64,000 bases of DNA from Synchiropus splendidus (taxonomy: Eukaryota; Chordata; Actinopteri; Syngnathiformes; Callionymidae). The notes beneath the pieces are model-generated. The model did no database searches, was not told the origin of the DNA, and worked only from the letters and a program-made list of their open reading frames with translations. How positions within the stretch are numbered: position 1 is the first letter of the stretch; every line of letters begins with the position of its first letter. The position numbers were made by a program, and so were the translations under genes. This document shows positions 12,576 through 23,535 of this stretch, piece by piece. The stretch spans positions 27,761,501 through 27,825,500 of the forward strand of contig NC_071339.1 of the NCBI RefSeq assembly GCF_027744825.2. The letters run 5' to 3'.

Positions 12576-13090
12576 AGAGAAAACATTTACTGAGCAGCTA
12601 CAGCCAGGGTTCTAGTCTGAGCTGAGCAAGGAAGAGGGAGTTTATTCGCAAATGAATAGACAGTTATGTAGGAATACGGTGGATCTTGGGACGCTGCACA
12701 CTCCACTGCACTGAAATGAAGCTGATACCAGTGTCCCAAAGCTAGTGCTGTGAATGAGGGCCTACTGGTCGCAGGGTTCGGCTGCTCCTGAAGACAGATT
12801 GACATGAGGGAAGGAGGATGCAGACACATTAGACACATAGTGGTCAGCAAAAGTAGACATTGATGATCAAGAAGCTGCCTGGCAGTTTTCTTTAAGAGAT
12901 ACTCTCTTGAAAGCAGCAACAGCTGTTTCCAGGGATTCCTGTTTTCTCATAGGCTTTCATGATGGAAATTCTAAGCCAATTTTACAACCTGTGAGGGGAC
13001 AGTGCCTGCCGCTTCTTTCCACCAGGGAGAGCCATCCACAGAGTGTCCGACTTTCTGAATGGTGGGACTCGATCCAATTAAGCTTTTAGC
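12576..13090 (-). pseudogene. DIRS-like tyrosine recombinase C-terminal fragment, frameshifted
   Basis: The region matches the recombinase ends at 22,386-22,818 (-) and 27,434-27,815 (+). The downstream frame reads KKTARQLLDHQ and then QEQPNPATSRPSFTALALGH, the frameshifted version of the C-terminus seen in the other copies. The catalytic Tyr segment is not readable here. It is a dead copy. Confidence 0.6.
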
Positions 13091-13690
13091 TTTCTAACCG
13101 GACACATTTTGTGTAAACTGTCATGCTCCTCGTCTGAATGTGGAGGAGGTCAGAAAGCCTTTACTGATAAGGTGCTGACCTGTGTAGAAGAAGAGAGACA
13201 TTTAGGTGCGAAGTCAGTCATAGAACCAGCGTTCTATGAGTTCACCCAGGTCCACGTGGTGTCGCAGAATCTCGGGGTTGACTGTGAAACTGAAGGACAT
13301 GTCAATGACGGAGTATCTTCTTGATCTATATGGGCAGGTGAGGAGACAGGCACTTTCAATTCGGAAGATACTCTGTCAAGACAGGCGACCTGAGCACAGG
13401 AGAGCACCAGGCCTCCGGAGCGGATCTAGGATAGAAGGGTCATCGTTCTCAGCGCCCACTCCTCAGGGCACTTCAACTCCGGTGGTTCTTCAAAAACAGA
13501 CTTGCTTTTGTCAGTTGAGCTGTGAGTGGAAGCAGGGCCCCCAAACTTGCAGTGTACTTTGATCTGACAAAAACAAATTTTTGAAGCCAGAGTTCGCACT
13601 GACTGGAACCGGAAGAGAACTTGTCCAGTGAGAAACTGTAATTTTGGGCAGAGAGGAAACAGACCCGATACCAAAGTAATCCATCTTATA
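13091..13690 (-). pseudogene. DIRS-family linker segment, inverted copy
   Basis: The minus strand matches the region before RT in the plus copies (3180-3480 and 30,940-31,200). It joins recombinase-side sequence at about 13,230, so the internal RT/RNase H has been removed by rearrangement. No catalytic motif is seen. Confidence 0.45.
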
Positions 13691-14240
13691 TTTTATTCAA
13701 CTTAGACTTTGGTTTAGATGCATACTTTTAGATACAAAGTTTTCTTCGTACACTTTTGGAGGGAGCAGAGGTGAGAGCAGCCGACTGGTCTCTCCAAGAG
13801 GAGCAGCGATGATCTGTGCGGCTATGATCCAGACAGCTGGGCTCTCCGCGCCCCTTCAACCAGCGATGGTGTTCGACCCGGGCGGCAGCTGTCTGTGGAG
13901 GAGGCGCCGCGAGCAGAGCACCACACCGACGGACTGTTGAATCTCCAAAATCTCTGGTGGAGTGACAGAGGTTCTGGAATGGATGAGCCTGTCCACGGAG
14001 CTCATAAAGACCACAATGATGTCTGCAAGCGCTATGAGCTGGTTGCCGATAGTGTAGACACCATTCCACTGCGTGATGGTGGGATGGTCACTCCTCAGGG
14101 GAGAAGTCGAGCTCCAGGGGCGAGGGCATCGCGCATCGCAAATCGGGCATGACTTCTGAGTGAGAGGGAACACACTCAGAAACCCTCCAAACCCTCCACC
14201 TGGCAGTAAGCTCCGTACCTGATCACGTGCGGTGCGAGTG
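13691..14240 (-). pseudogene. DIRS-family ORF1 (gag-like) fragment, copy 3
   Basis: The minus-strand frame 14,173-13,856 is well conserved: RPWSSTSPLRSDHPTITQWN, NQLIALADIIVVFMSSVDRL and PPEILEIQQSVGVVLCSRRL. A second frame (14,069-13,728) continues with WRDQSAALTSAPSKSVRRK after a frameshift. It is an inverted relative of 32,390-32,770 (+). Confidence 0.55.
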
Positions 14241-14664
14241 CCAGTGGAGTGTCAGAACTGCGACGGGAATAGTCCAGATTTCTTCCAGATGTGGGCAGAC
14301 AACATGCGGTAGCGCCACGTGTGTAGTCTCGCCAACCACCGCCAGTGGGCCGTCAGTGAAGTGGGATGATTCTTGAGCAGGAGGTGGAGAGAGAGCTCAA
14401 CTTCGATACGACGGCCGGCGGATGCCATGAGGCACAGGTGAAGATCAAGCGGGAACTTGCCTGACTCCACCACACGGAACTCAGCCAAGTCTGGGAACAC
14501 AGTCTACAGATCCACCTCATAGCAGTGCCTGGCTCTCGTCAAACTCATCCCATGGCTTGGAAGCAAGCGCCCTATTCGTAGAGGTTTAGTGTTGATCACA
14601 CTAGAAAGAGTGTTATTCCTATTGCTGTAAGTGAAAATTTCATGTTCTCAGTCACCCCTCTAAC
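14241..14664 (-). repeat. DIRS-family non-coding segment plus a short satellite scrap
   Basis: The segment 14,241-14,580 is the inverted equivalent of 5120-5500 and 31,870-32,260. At 14,580-14,660 a short piece of old satellite (TTTAGTGTTGATCACAC.. ..TTTCATGTTCTCAGTCA) sits at the junction. Confidence 0.55.
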
Positions 14665-15700
14665 TGCGGTCCTCCTCCATCAGACATGACCGCTGGAACT
14701 CTGAGTTCACTCAGGTCCACATGGTGTCGCAGAACCTGGGGGTTGACTGTGAAACTGAAGGGCGTGTCAAAGACCGTGTATTTTTTCGATCCATATGGGC
14801 TGGTGAGGAGACAGGCGCTTTCAATTCGGAAGATACTCTGTCAAGACGGGCACCCTGAGCACAGGAGCGGACCCGGCCTCCCGGGAGGGCCTAGAATGAA
14901 AGGCTCGTCGGTGCTCAGCGCCCACTCCTCTGGGCACTTCAAGTCCCGCTGGTTCTTCAAAAACAGACTCGCTTTTGTCAGTTGAGCCGTCAGAGGAATT
15001 CGGTTCCCCAATCTTGCAGTGTACCTTGATCTGACGCTGCAATTCTCCTAAGATGAAGACCCGAGGGACCGGCCCAATCATCCTCAGAAAGAGATGACTC
15101 TGTAGATGACGATGTCGTGCTTGCCTCTGAGAGGTTTGGAGGGCTGCAAAGAACAGAATCGCAGACAGACATCGCAGACAGACATCGCAGACAGACATCG
15201 CATCAGACATCGCGTGAAGGAGCTGAGAACAGAGCAGGTCTGGCACGCAGCGCCTACTGTGAGATCCTCTGAAGAGGTGGCTTTCGTGGTCCTGTGGCGA
15301 CCCCTGCTGGAAACTGGCGAGTCTGAGGAATAAGAAAAGTTAATGGCAGAATTGAAACTCTCCTGACTTTTGGCTGCAACCGGGATCTGTAGAGAGACGG
15401 GAAAGTGATATTTGATGCCTATGCTTCCTATTGTGGCTAATCTGAGGAAAACCACCAAGCTCCAGAAACTTCCCCAGGTACAGTTCTGACGTCAGGGATA
15501 ACGTGGCACATAGACCATTACTTTACCGCTCTGTCTCATGAGACGATGTCAAACAAAAACACATTTTTTAAGCCGGAGTTCGGACTGACTGGAACCGGAA
15601 GAGATCTTGGCGGGTGATGATCCTTAATTTTAGGCAGAGAAGAAGCGGACCCGATACCAAAGTAATGAATCTTATTTTTTTACAAGTTAGACTTTGGTTT
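14665..15700 (-). pseudogene. DIRS-family linker region, inverted copy
   Basis: The minus-strand frame 15,246-14,821 matches 3020-3388 (+) and 30,660-31,158 (+), including HRHLQSHLFLRMIGPVPRVF and a truncated NSSDGSTDKSESVFEEPAGL block. A local 13-bp tandem repeat expands the frame. No catalytic domain is seen. Confidence 0.5.
15159..15213. repeat. short tandem repeat, GACAGACATCGCA units
   Basis: About four units of 13 bp (GACAGACATCGCA) are arrayed with a partial last copy. They are not present at the equivalent place in the other DIRS copies, so this is a local expansion. Confidence 0.85.
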
Positions 15701-16660
15701 AGATGTATGCTTTTAGATACAAAGCATACAGCAGAGGTGAGAGCAGCCGACTGGTCTCTCCAAGAGAAGCAGCGATGATCAGCGCGGCTATTATACGGTG
15801 TTCCCCCCGGGCGGCTGTGTGTGGAGGAGGCGCCGCGAGCAGAGCACCATGCCGACGGACTGTTGAATCTCTGGTGGACTGAGAGAGGTTCTGCGATGGA
15901 TGAGCCTGTCCACGGAGCTCATAAGGAGTGCGATGATGTTCTCAAGCGCTATGAGCCGGTTGCCGACGGCTGAGACACCATTCTACTGCGCGATGGTGGC
16001 TCTGTCACGCTGGGTGTGATGGTCACTCCTCATGTGGGATGTCAAGCTCCAGGGGCGAGGGAATCGCACATTACGGCTGAGTGAGAGCGAGCGTCGTGCC
16101 GCAAAATCCAAACCCTCCACCTGGCAGAAAGCTCCGTACCTGACCACGTGCGGGCCTAGTGCCAGTGGAGTGTCAGAACTGCGCCGGGAATAGTCCGGAA
16201 TGAATTGGACGAGCAGTTGATGTTTACCCAACAGACGGCAGTCCACACTCATTTGGGATTATATACTTTGAGTGTTGCGGGTACTTTAGCATTTCGAATA
16301 GTGAACTGCACTTCGGGGGGCAAAAGACTGCCTGCCAGCCTTGAAGTAGCCATGCTTTGAGGGGACGCCCCAGGATCAGAGGTCCGCTCATAATTTCTGC
16401 CCCGTGTTAAAGGACTGTTTGGGAGGGAGGCAGGCTCCAGGGACAGCTGGACACAAACATATTCCAGGAATATTACACCAGCCTTTCTACTTCACTGGAA
16501 GTGCCAGGGCACTCCACAAAATCTGATTGTGAAATTAAAGAGGCGTGAGTGAGTGACTCTGTAATTGTGAAATTACAGCCGGCGCATCTGGCACATCAAG
16601 AGAAGAAGAGGTGCGGAGCGGCTCATCTGAACCACGGAAACTTCATGCAGGACTGAAGTC
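15701..16660 (-). pseudogene. DIRS-family ORF1 (gag-like) fragment and terminal block, copy 4
   Basis: The minus strand between about 16,250 and 15,740 carries the NGVYA/ENIIA-type ORF1 segment in broken form. The segment 16,250-16,660 is the inverted equivalent of 1600-1990. The block ends at about 16,690, where Gypsy pol begins. Confidence 0.5.
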
Positions 16661-16689
16661 TCATCGCAGTCAGGGGAGAACGATTGCCG

Positions 16690-17087
16690 CGCTTCCTGGC
16701 AAACCGATCCACTCAAATATTTGTGAAAGTGCTGCACCCCAAAAATGACTGCTAAGCCCTCTTTATCCAACTGTGAATAGTTTTTTTCTGCTGCTGTGGG
16801 TGTGCGCGAGGCATAACCCACAGGCTTTTCTGCTCCCCCTTCCAGCCTGTGTGCCAAGACTGCCCCCACCCCATAAGGTGAGGTATCATATGACAGCAGT
16901 AAGTTTTTGTTCATCATAATGAACCAACACTTGACTGCTTTGTAGTAACTTCTTTGCCTGCTTAAAAGCCTCTTCTTGCTCAACCTCCCACCTCCGTTTG
17001 TCATCTTTCCTCAGTAACTTGTGTAATGGAGCCGGCACAGTAGACAAGTTCGGCAAGTTATAAAAGTTTAACAGACCTAGAAAAGCT
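16690..17087 (-). pseudogene. Gypsy RNase H and RT-connection fragment
   Basis: The minus strand shows FLGLLNFYNLPNL and EEAFKQAKKLLQSSQVLVHY (RT connection), then after a frameshift LLLSYDTSPYGVGAVLAHRL and PVGYASRTPTAAEKNYSQLD, KEGLAVIFGVQHFHKYL (RNase H). The first catalytic Asp of RNase H (YDTSPYG) and a Glu in the EKNYSQLDKE block are visible. The frame stops where the DIRS-like sequence begins. Confidence 0.9.
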
Positions 17088-17091
17088 TTAA

Positions 17092-18595
17092 CCCTCGTAT
17101 TATGCTTAGGGTCAATTTGACCGATATCCGTTTTTGTGTTCATAAAAGTAGTGGTTATCCTGACTTTTTCTTCATAAAATGTTGTGACTTTTCCTCATCA
17201 AGGGTAATGAACAGGTGTGTAAAATCTGGACACTTTGATGTCAAGTGGCATGTCTGTACAGAGCTTGTATACAAAGATGATGTTGCGGGTCATTTTGACC
17301 CGGATTCTTTAATGTGGGTAAGTGGCTGTTCAGATCCAAAATAAACATGTCTCTTTGATATACCTATTTAGACTGCCCAGCTATGTGTATTTTGATTGAT
17401 TTGATTGTCTGAATAGCCATTCAGACCCAGCTGTGTGTAGAGGGATAACTTTCTCTCCCTTGTTCTTGTCAGTGTTCTCATGTAGTCTCTTTGACAAACC
17501 AAAAATGAGCTACAGAAGGTTTACAGTACATGCCCAACAAGCCCGCCAAGTATGGCATCAAAATATGGGTGGCCTGTGATGCAAAATCTAGCTATGCCTG
17601 TAATATGAAAGTATACGCTGGAAAGCTACCTGGAAGAGCACCCGAGAACAATCAGGGGATGCGTGTAGTGATGGACATGAGTGAAGGGCTTACATTCTAT
17701 CTCCTTGGAGATGAACTTCAGAAGAGAAAGCTGGACAGCGGGAACAGTCAGAAGAAAGAAGCCAGACCTTCCCAAGGAAATTCTGAAGGTGCAGGGCAGA
17801 CCTCTGCATTGCTCAATATTTGCTTTCAGTGACAAGGCAACAGTTGTTTCATACTGCCCAAAGAGAAACAAGAATGTTCTTGTAATGAGCACAATGCACA
17901 GAGATGCATCTCTAAGCACAAGAGAAGACATGCAGCCACACATGATCCTGGACTGAAACTGCACCAAAAAAGGAGTTGACAAAGTCACAGCAACATACAG
18001 CTGCCAGCGCAAGACTGCCCATTGGCCCTTGGTGATTTTCTGCAACATCGTTGTTGTGTCTGCTTACAATGCCTATGTCCCGTCACTCCCAAGCTGCAGA
18101 GTCAAGCCAGGCCACCTCGATGCCCAGCAACTGCTGCTGTCATTGACAAAGGTCAAGCTCACATCACCCTACCAATCTGCCAAGGATGCATTGGATACAG
18201 GTGTGAAGAAACGGAAAAGATGCGAGATCTGACAGTAAAACAAGTACCTGTTTTGTGAAATGCAAGAATTGCATCTACAAAACACACAGTTACAGTCTGT
18301 CCATCATGTGGAGAGCATTGAACATATTGAACATTGAAAAATGGGTCAAGTTAAATGAAAATAAAAGTGTTTGTGAGGAGGGAAAAACTGAAATTGCTCT
18401 TAAATATAGGGTTGAAATTGAAAATGTGTTCTATGTCTGTTTTACAAATTTTTATATAATCTAAAATGAAGATGTTTTGAAGATTGAAGATTGGTTCAAT
18501 CTGTTTTTTGGACTGTTTTGAGTGGATTTACACAGTGTGTGTCAAAATGACCCCCAACATAATCAATGTAATTTTTTTTCATCATAATACGAGGG
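17092..18595 (+). mobile_element. piggyBac-family DNA transposon, 1504 bp, inserted in Gypsy pol
   Basis: Inverted termini CCCTCGTATTATG at the left (17,092) and CATAATACGAGGG at the right end (18,595) are flanked by TTAA on both sides (17,088-17,091 and 18,596-18,599). This is the signature of piggyBac transposition. Both subterminal regions carry GGTCA(A/T)TTTGACC-type motifs. The host Gypsy reading resumes exactly on either side, so the insertion is younger than the Gypsy copy. The transposase is partial and this copy is non-autonomous. Confidence 0.93.
17500..18270 (+). pseudogene. piggyBac transposase (DDE_Tnp_1_7 type), partial
   Basis: The first frame (17,530) reads PNKPAKYGIKIWVACDAKSS and NNQGMRVVMDMSEGLTFYLLGD, the region around the second catalytic Asp of piggyBac transposases. 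A frameshift leads to 17,681-17,956 with KKPDLPKEIL and then DKATVVSYCPKRNKNVLVMS, TMHRDASLSTRED. The end near 18,200-18,300 has Cys-containing remnants of the C-terminal zinc-binding tail. The N-terminal half, with the first catalytic Asp, is missing. Confidence 0.88.
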
Positions 18596-18599
18596 TTAA

Positions 18600-19607
18600 G
18601 TTCACTTACAGACCGTGGCACCAGAGCCTCCTGGACTGCTTTGACCTTCGCTGGCATTGGATGCAGGCCTGTCCTGTCCACCTGATGACCCAAGAATGTT
18701 ACTTTGTTTTCCATGGACTGACGCTTTCTCCGTTACAACTTCAGGCCTTTATCCTCCAACCTCTGCAGCACTTCGTTGAGTGTTTGCAGATGAGAGCTGT
18801 CATCTCTTCCTCTCAATAAAATTTCATGTAAATACACTGCCACATTTAACATACCTTGAAGTACATTCTCCATGGTGCGTTGGAAAATAGCAGGACTGGA
18901 GTTTACTCCAAAAGGCAGACGTGTATATGTTAAAAGACCTTTGTGAGTGTTGACACTCACAAAATTCCTTGATTCCTTTTCAAGGACTATTTGCTGATAT
19001 GCTTGGCTCATATCGAGTTTTGTGAACTTCTGTCCCCCTGCAGGCTTGCCATCATATCCTCCATTCTTGGAATCGGATACTGTTCGGTCGTGGAGACTTT
19101 GTTCACTGTTAATTTATAATCTCCACAAATCCTCACACCACCATCAGGTTTGAACACAGGCACAATAGGTGCTGCCCATTCAGAGAACATCACAGGTTCC
19201 AATATTCTTTCCTCTGCTAGTCTCTGAAGTTCGATTTCCACTTTTCTTTTAATGGCAAATGGAACCGACCTGGGTTTGTAAAATAAGGGCGTGGCATCCT
19301 GAGCCACATGAATCTTGGCTGTGGCCCTTAATGACCCTAACTCTTCTTTGAATACCTTCTCATGTCGGGAGAGAACCTCTTGCAGGGAACTGTCCACCTC
19401 ATCTGTTTTGTGGACAAACTGCCCCTCTATCTGGAATGCTTTCATCCTGCCTCTGCCCAGAAGACTTGCTCCTGAACCTTTCACCAACCTTTCAACAATG
19501 ACAGGCAGCCATTTGATCTGATCATTGTGTTCAACCTTGACCTTAATTGCCCCCACCACTGGAACCTGATGACCTCCATATGTTTTTAACTTTATCTTGC
19601 AGTCCAC
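18600..19607 (-). pseudogene. Gypsy reverse transcriptase
   Basis: The frame 19,607-19,008 carries the protease-RT linker and RT fingers: KVEIELQRLAEERILEPVMF, EWAAPIVPVFKPDGGVRICG, DYKLTVN. After a frameshift, 19,011-18,733 has SQAYQQIVLEKES, LLTYTRLPFGVNSSPAIFQR and AVYLHEILLRG. The expected Y(L/V)DD catalytic box reads YLHE, so both catalytic aspartates are lost. The frame 18,714-18,600 continues with KVTFLGHQVDRTGLHP and is cut by the piggyBac insertion. Confidence 0.92.
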
Positions 19608-19810
19608 AAGTTTAGTGTTAGTTCTGTTTTGTCAACCATCTGTTGAGCCATAATAGTGTAACTGCAGCCGGTGTCTACCTCAAAAACCACCTTCTTTCCA
19701 TTTACCCTCAACGGCTCTACTCTAGGAATGTCCAGTTCCTCACTGCTGCATCTTCTTTTATCTGTCACTGTAAACATCTCTTCATTTTCACTGTCATCCT
19801 TCTCCTGCAT
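19592..19810 (-). pseudogene. Gypsy aspartic protease fragment
   Basis: The frame reads KKVVFEVDTGCSYTIMAQQM, in which DTG is the active-site triad of retroviral-type aspartic proteases. It overlaps the end of gag and the start of RT, as in a Gag-Pol arrangement. A second conserved ILG-type block is not clear in the short frame. Confidence 0.8.
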
Positions 19811-20523
19811 GAAATTTGTTCGACGGCGTTGTACCTTTCCCCCTTTTTCTTGTTTGTTTTGTCTCCCTCACCTCTGTCATACTTTTACGTACTGTCTTTA
19901 AGTGATCCACTTTTCCACAGTTATGACATTTGACCTCAGCAAACCGGCAATCACTGGCCAAGTGAGTCTCTCCACCACATCTATAGCACCTTCTCGACTC
20001 CATGGACACTACTGCCCTCGTCTCTTCCACTTTGTTGACCGGTGATGATCCACTTCCTTGGAGTGAGTCCTTCACACCTCGTGGGTTCATCAAGTCTCTA
20101 TCTGCAGCTTCCATCGCTAAGGCCACTTTGAACGCTCTGTCAAATGTCAGTCCATCCTGCGACAGCAGCTTCCTCTGTATCCTGTCGTCGTTGAACCCAC
20201 ACACCAAGCGGTCTCTCAGCATCACAGTCAGTGTCTCACCATAGTTACAATCATGAGCCAGTTCCTCAACTCCGCCACGTAGTCACAAACGGTCTCTTCA
20301 GTCCTTCTATTCTTCTTCCATCGTTGCATAATCTCACTCGGTTTCAGATGGAAATGATTCCTCAAAAGGATGACCAGTTCAGCATACGAACGATCCCCTG
20401 GTTTTTCCGGTCTCAACAGGTTCCGACGTTTGCAATAAAAAAATGTTCCAAAATTTCACAATAGTCCTCCCATGAATGCGAACTAGCTTCGAAAGGCGTC
20501 ACTGTACCCACAGTAGCCGCCAT
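19794..20523 (-). pseudogene. Gypsy gag with zinc knuckle
   Basis: The likely start is the ATG at 20,523, followed by MAATVGTVTPFEASSHSWED, a typical Gypsy gag N-terminus. A stop soon follows (near 20,415). The frame resumes at 20,416-20,228 (SYAELVILLRNHFHLKPSEI, capsid-like) and at 20,225-19,794. The latter has a complete CX2CX4HX4C zinc knuckle (CYRCGGETHLASDC) and a second, incomplete one (CHNCGKVDH). The capsid and nucleocapsid roles follow from the family. The frame is broken at least twice. Confidence 0.9.
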
Positions 20524-20790
20524 GATTATCGCTATGATGAACAAACTACACAAAAACATTGCCGTCAATTACCACAGTGACCGGTTTGCAAAAAGTCTCG
20601 TTCTTTATCCTCGTCGCTAACAGTGATGGCCGAAACTGAAAGGACTCACAGGAGGTATCAACACAGCAGGTTTTATTCACGATTCCAACTTCCAACAAAC
20701 CGGATGGTGACACGGCAACATAACAAGAGCGCCCCCAAGTTGTGACCCCAAATAATCCCATGACACATCGCAACACGTCCATTGAAGAAC
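20524..20790 (-). repeat. Gypsy 5' LTR-like repeat and leader, copy 2
   Basis: On the minus strand, GATGTGTCATGGGATTATTT to about 20,610 matches the repeats at 1025-1205 and 29,041-29,225 and includes GAATAAAACCTGCTG, an AATAAA signal. The gag ATG follows about 100 bp further on. This supports the view that the two other copies are solo LTRs of the same family. The exact ends are not certain. Confidence 0.55.
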
Positions 20791-21640
20791 TTCTTCTCCG
20801 GTTTGCTGTGCAGTCTGAATATGAGGCCTGAGGCATTCTGAGGACTCATGCGCTGACTCCTCCGAGAGGCGCACTGGACCCTGGAGCAGAGGATGGTCCG
20901 ATGTTGGCAGTCAGCTGCACCTGGGTCACCTCATCCCCCGGACAGAGTTGTCTTGAGAGCACAAAAAGGCCAAACTGTTGGCCATCGCTCTGATCTGTGC
21001 AGCTCCCTTCCCCCCATGCAGGTCCGGTAGTAGAGGGGAGCCGTCGTACGATCTCCGGACACTGAGAGGGTTCCGTCCCAGCCAGGTTTTGGCCGAACCC
21101 CGGCATCAGCGTGGCTCTCATTACGTCGGTGATGGACGTTGCACTTTCTTCTTACCCCTCAAATGCGCCGCCGGAGCCGATGCACCTGGCACATCAAGCG
21201 AGGGAGCTTGAGAAATGAAGATGAGCGGAGTGCCTCATCTGGACCACGGAAACTTCAGCAGAGACTGACGTCTCATCGCAGTCATGGGAGAACGATTGCC
21301 GCACGCCGTGACGCACCGGTATTTCATAGCTCGTGATGCCGACATCCTCCTATTTAAGGGAGCAACGCCGTTTAGCTTCAGCCAAGCACAGAGGCATGTC
21401 GGACTTGATCGGGTAAACTGGATGGTCGCCATCTGCCTGTAAATTGTTACCGGTCACATGCGCCGCCGGAATATAGGCACGATTCACACTCTCATCCCAC
21501 CCCGTTGAAGTAAGATGGAGAGAGAAGTGTTGTGATGGCTTTACAAATCACTCCCAATGTTTCAAAAGAAACTAGCCTCATAACTGTGCTGGATTTGAGA
21601 TCGTAGAACAACCTATATGCTTATTAACGTTGTCTTTGTT
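20791..21640. repeat. repeat block shared with 28.6-29.05 kb (inverted)
   Basis: On the minus strand, a fragment reads RATLMPGFGQNLAGTEPSQC and then SRQLCPGDEVTQVQLTANIG. The plus-strand counterpart is at 28,680-28,930 (RATLMPGFGQAGMEPSQCPE). It looks like a piece of a repeated coding element that I do not recognise. No start or catalytic motif is seen. The segment 21,300-21,640 has nothing recognisable. Confidence 0.4.
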
Positions 21641-22380
21641 TGGATGAACCGAAGGAGACAAGTGATCAAAACACTAAAGCACAGCATGGCACAAAAAGTG
21701 CAAGAAGCAACGCAGTCCTTGGCCTCTCCGGGGCCAGGAGGCGATGAGTTAATCTCGTCCATCCTGCAGTGACTGGAATCCGAGTGTAGCCAGGATGAAG
21801 GGGGAGCTCAGGTGAGCAATCCGGAACCCATCCGGAACTCTGAATCACCCAAGAGGTCATCTTGACCACAAAGCTTAACCGCCAGCCTTGCAACATGGCC
21901 TGACCTGAGAACCATGGGCCGTCCAGACCGGAAGTCTGACTGGCACAGCTGGCTCTTTTGCCAGACTGCTGTCAATGAGATGCACGTTTTGCTGCACTGA
22001 ACCGTCTGCAATGTCACCGGCGATGTTGCTTCGGTATGACGGACGGAGGTGAGGCCAGAGTCCTGTCGATATCTCGGATGGGCCATCTTATGATAGTCCC
22101 TACGCCACCAGCCTGTCTGTCCAGCCTGATTGAATGAATGGGTTGTGAAGATGTAGCATTAACAACCCCTCATACGTAGAGTGTAATTTTACACTCAAGG
22201 TGGCAGGAGCTGCCGCCTCGCCTTTACCACCGTAAGCTGAAATAGAGGGTGGCGTTAACAACCCCTCATATATAGAGTGAAACTTACACTCTGAATCAGC
22301 AGGAACTGCGTTGCCCTCTTTTAGCCACGATACGGCTGAAATAGAATGTGGCATTAACAATCCTCCATACCTGGAGAGAA
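21641..22380 (-). repeat. DIRS-family 3' region with 96-bp tandem repeats
   Basis: This is the inverted equivalent of 27,820-28,600 (+). The tandem repeats are at about 22,135-22,370. The outer part (21,666-22,090) contains fragments also seen at 28,200-28,450, such as CSKTCISLTAVWQKSQLCQS. No complete frame is seen. Confidence 0.6.
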
Positions 22381-22385
22381 ATCAT

Positions 22386-22830
22386 TTACTGAGCAGCTGC
22401 AGTGAGGGTTTTAGTCTCAGCTGAGCAAGAAAGAGGGAGTTTATTCACAAATGAATAGACAGTTATGCAGGAATCCGGTGGATCTTGGTACGCTGCACAC
22501 CCCACAGCAATGTAATGAAGCAGATACTGGTGTCCCAGAGCCTGTGCTGTCAATGAGGGACTATTCGTCGAAGGGTTCGGCTGCTCCTGAAGACAGAACG
22601 ACATGAGGGAAGGAGGATGGAGACACATTAGACAAATAGTGGTGAGCAAAAGTCGAGATTGATGACCAAGAAGCTGCCTGGCAGATTTCTGCCAGAGATA
22701 CTCCCTTGAAAGCAGCCACAGATGTTGCCAGGTCATTTTTCATGATGGCAATTCTAAGCCAATGCGACAACCTGTGAGGGGACAGCGCCTGCCCCATCTT
22801 ACCATCTGCGACAGCCACCCACAGACTGTC
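22386..22830 (-). pseudogene. DIRS-like tyrosine recombinase, C-terminal catalytic part
   Basis: The frame 22,818-22,561 reads QALSPHRLSHWLRIAIM, then a gap, then ATSVAAFKGVSLAEICQAAS, WSSISTFAHHYLSNVSPSSF. The final WSSISTF..HHYL block is the C-terminal recombinase motif that carries the catalytic Tyr in DIRS elements. The preceding R-x-H-S box is missing: compared with the plus copy, the stretch with RAQSTRC is deleted (near 22,735), so the enzyme would be inactive. A frameshifted tail (22,736-22,386) follows. Confidence 0.75.
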
Positions 22831-23535
22831 CGTCTTTTATGTAGGGTGGGACTCGACCCAATTAAGATTTTAGCTCTCTCACCGGACACATTTTGTGTAA
22901 ATGCTCATGCTCCTCATCTGAATGGGGAGGAGGGCATAAAACCTTTCTTGAAAAGGAGCTGACCTGTGAAGAAGAAGAGAGTCATTTAGGTGCGATGGCA
23001 GGGTTGGGTCTAAGTGACACCGCCGAGTCATTGTCACCAAAAGAGATGCAATCAGGGCAGATGGAAAAAGAACTCAGCTCTCCCACTCTCTTTGGTGAAG
23101 CTAAGGCTATAAGATGAGCTGCCTTGTAAGCTGCTAGCTCCAGGGAGGCCTCATCGAGTGGCTCGAAAGGAGAGTGAATTGAGTACCAGCGGCAGGACCC
23201 AGTAGAGACATAAATGTCTTGAGGTTGGTCTAAGCCTTTTCACTCCTCTCATGAAACGGCTCACTCGACGATGCTCGCCAAAGGGGTGGCCGTCCAGACC
23301 ATTGTGTAGCATGGAATGGGCTGCTACATAAACCCGTAATGTGGTGCAGCTCCGATCTTCGTTAACCAGATGCTGGAGAAAAGAGAGGATTAGAGAAACA
23401 GGCGCCGATTCTGGGAAGGCTGACTGGGTTCCACACCATTGGGGAAAAAATGTGCAATTAGCATTGTATGCTCTGAGGGTTGGCAGAGCTTAAACGTTCT
23501 GAAGAGTCAATTGGACATCAGGAGGCAAGTGACTA
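22831..23535 (-). pseudogene. DIRS-family recombinase N-terminal region, decayed
   Basis: This segment lies between RNase H and the recombinase C-terminus, where the N-terminal and core-binding part of the recombinase belongs. The minus strand around 23,500-23,430 has the LRAYNAN-type motif in broken form. No continuous frame is seen. Confidence 0.4.

Larger units (their letters stand above)
16690..20790 (-). mobile_element. Ty3/Gypsy retrotransposon, truncated, split by piggyBac
   Basis: Minus-strand order is LTR-like sequence, gag, protease, RT and RNase H, the standard 5'-to-3' order of Ty3/Gypsy elements up to that point. The integrase and 3' LTR are missing, because the element is cut off near 16,690 and joined to DIRS-family sequence. 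A piggyBac copy (17,092-18,595) sits between the RT end and RNase H. Several frameshifts and a mutated RT active site show it is dead. Confidence 0.9.
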
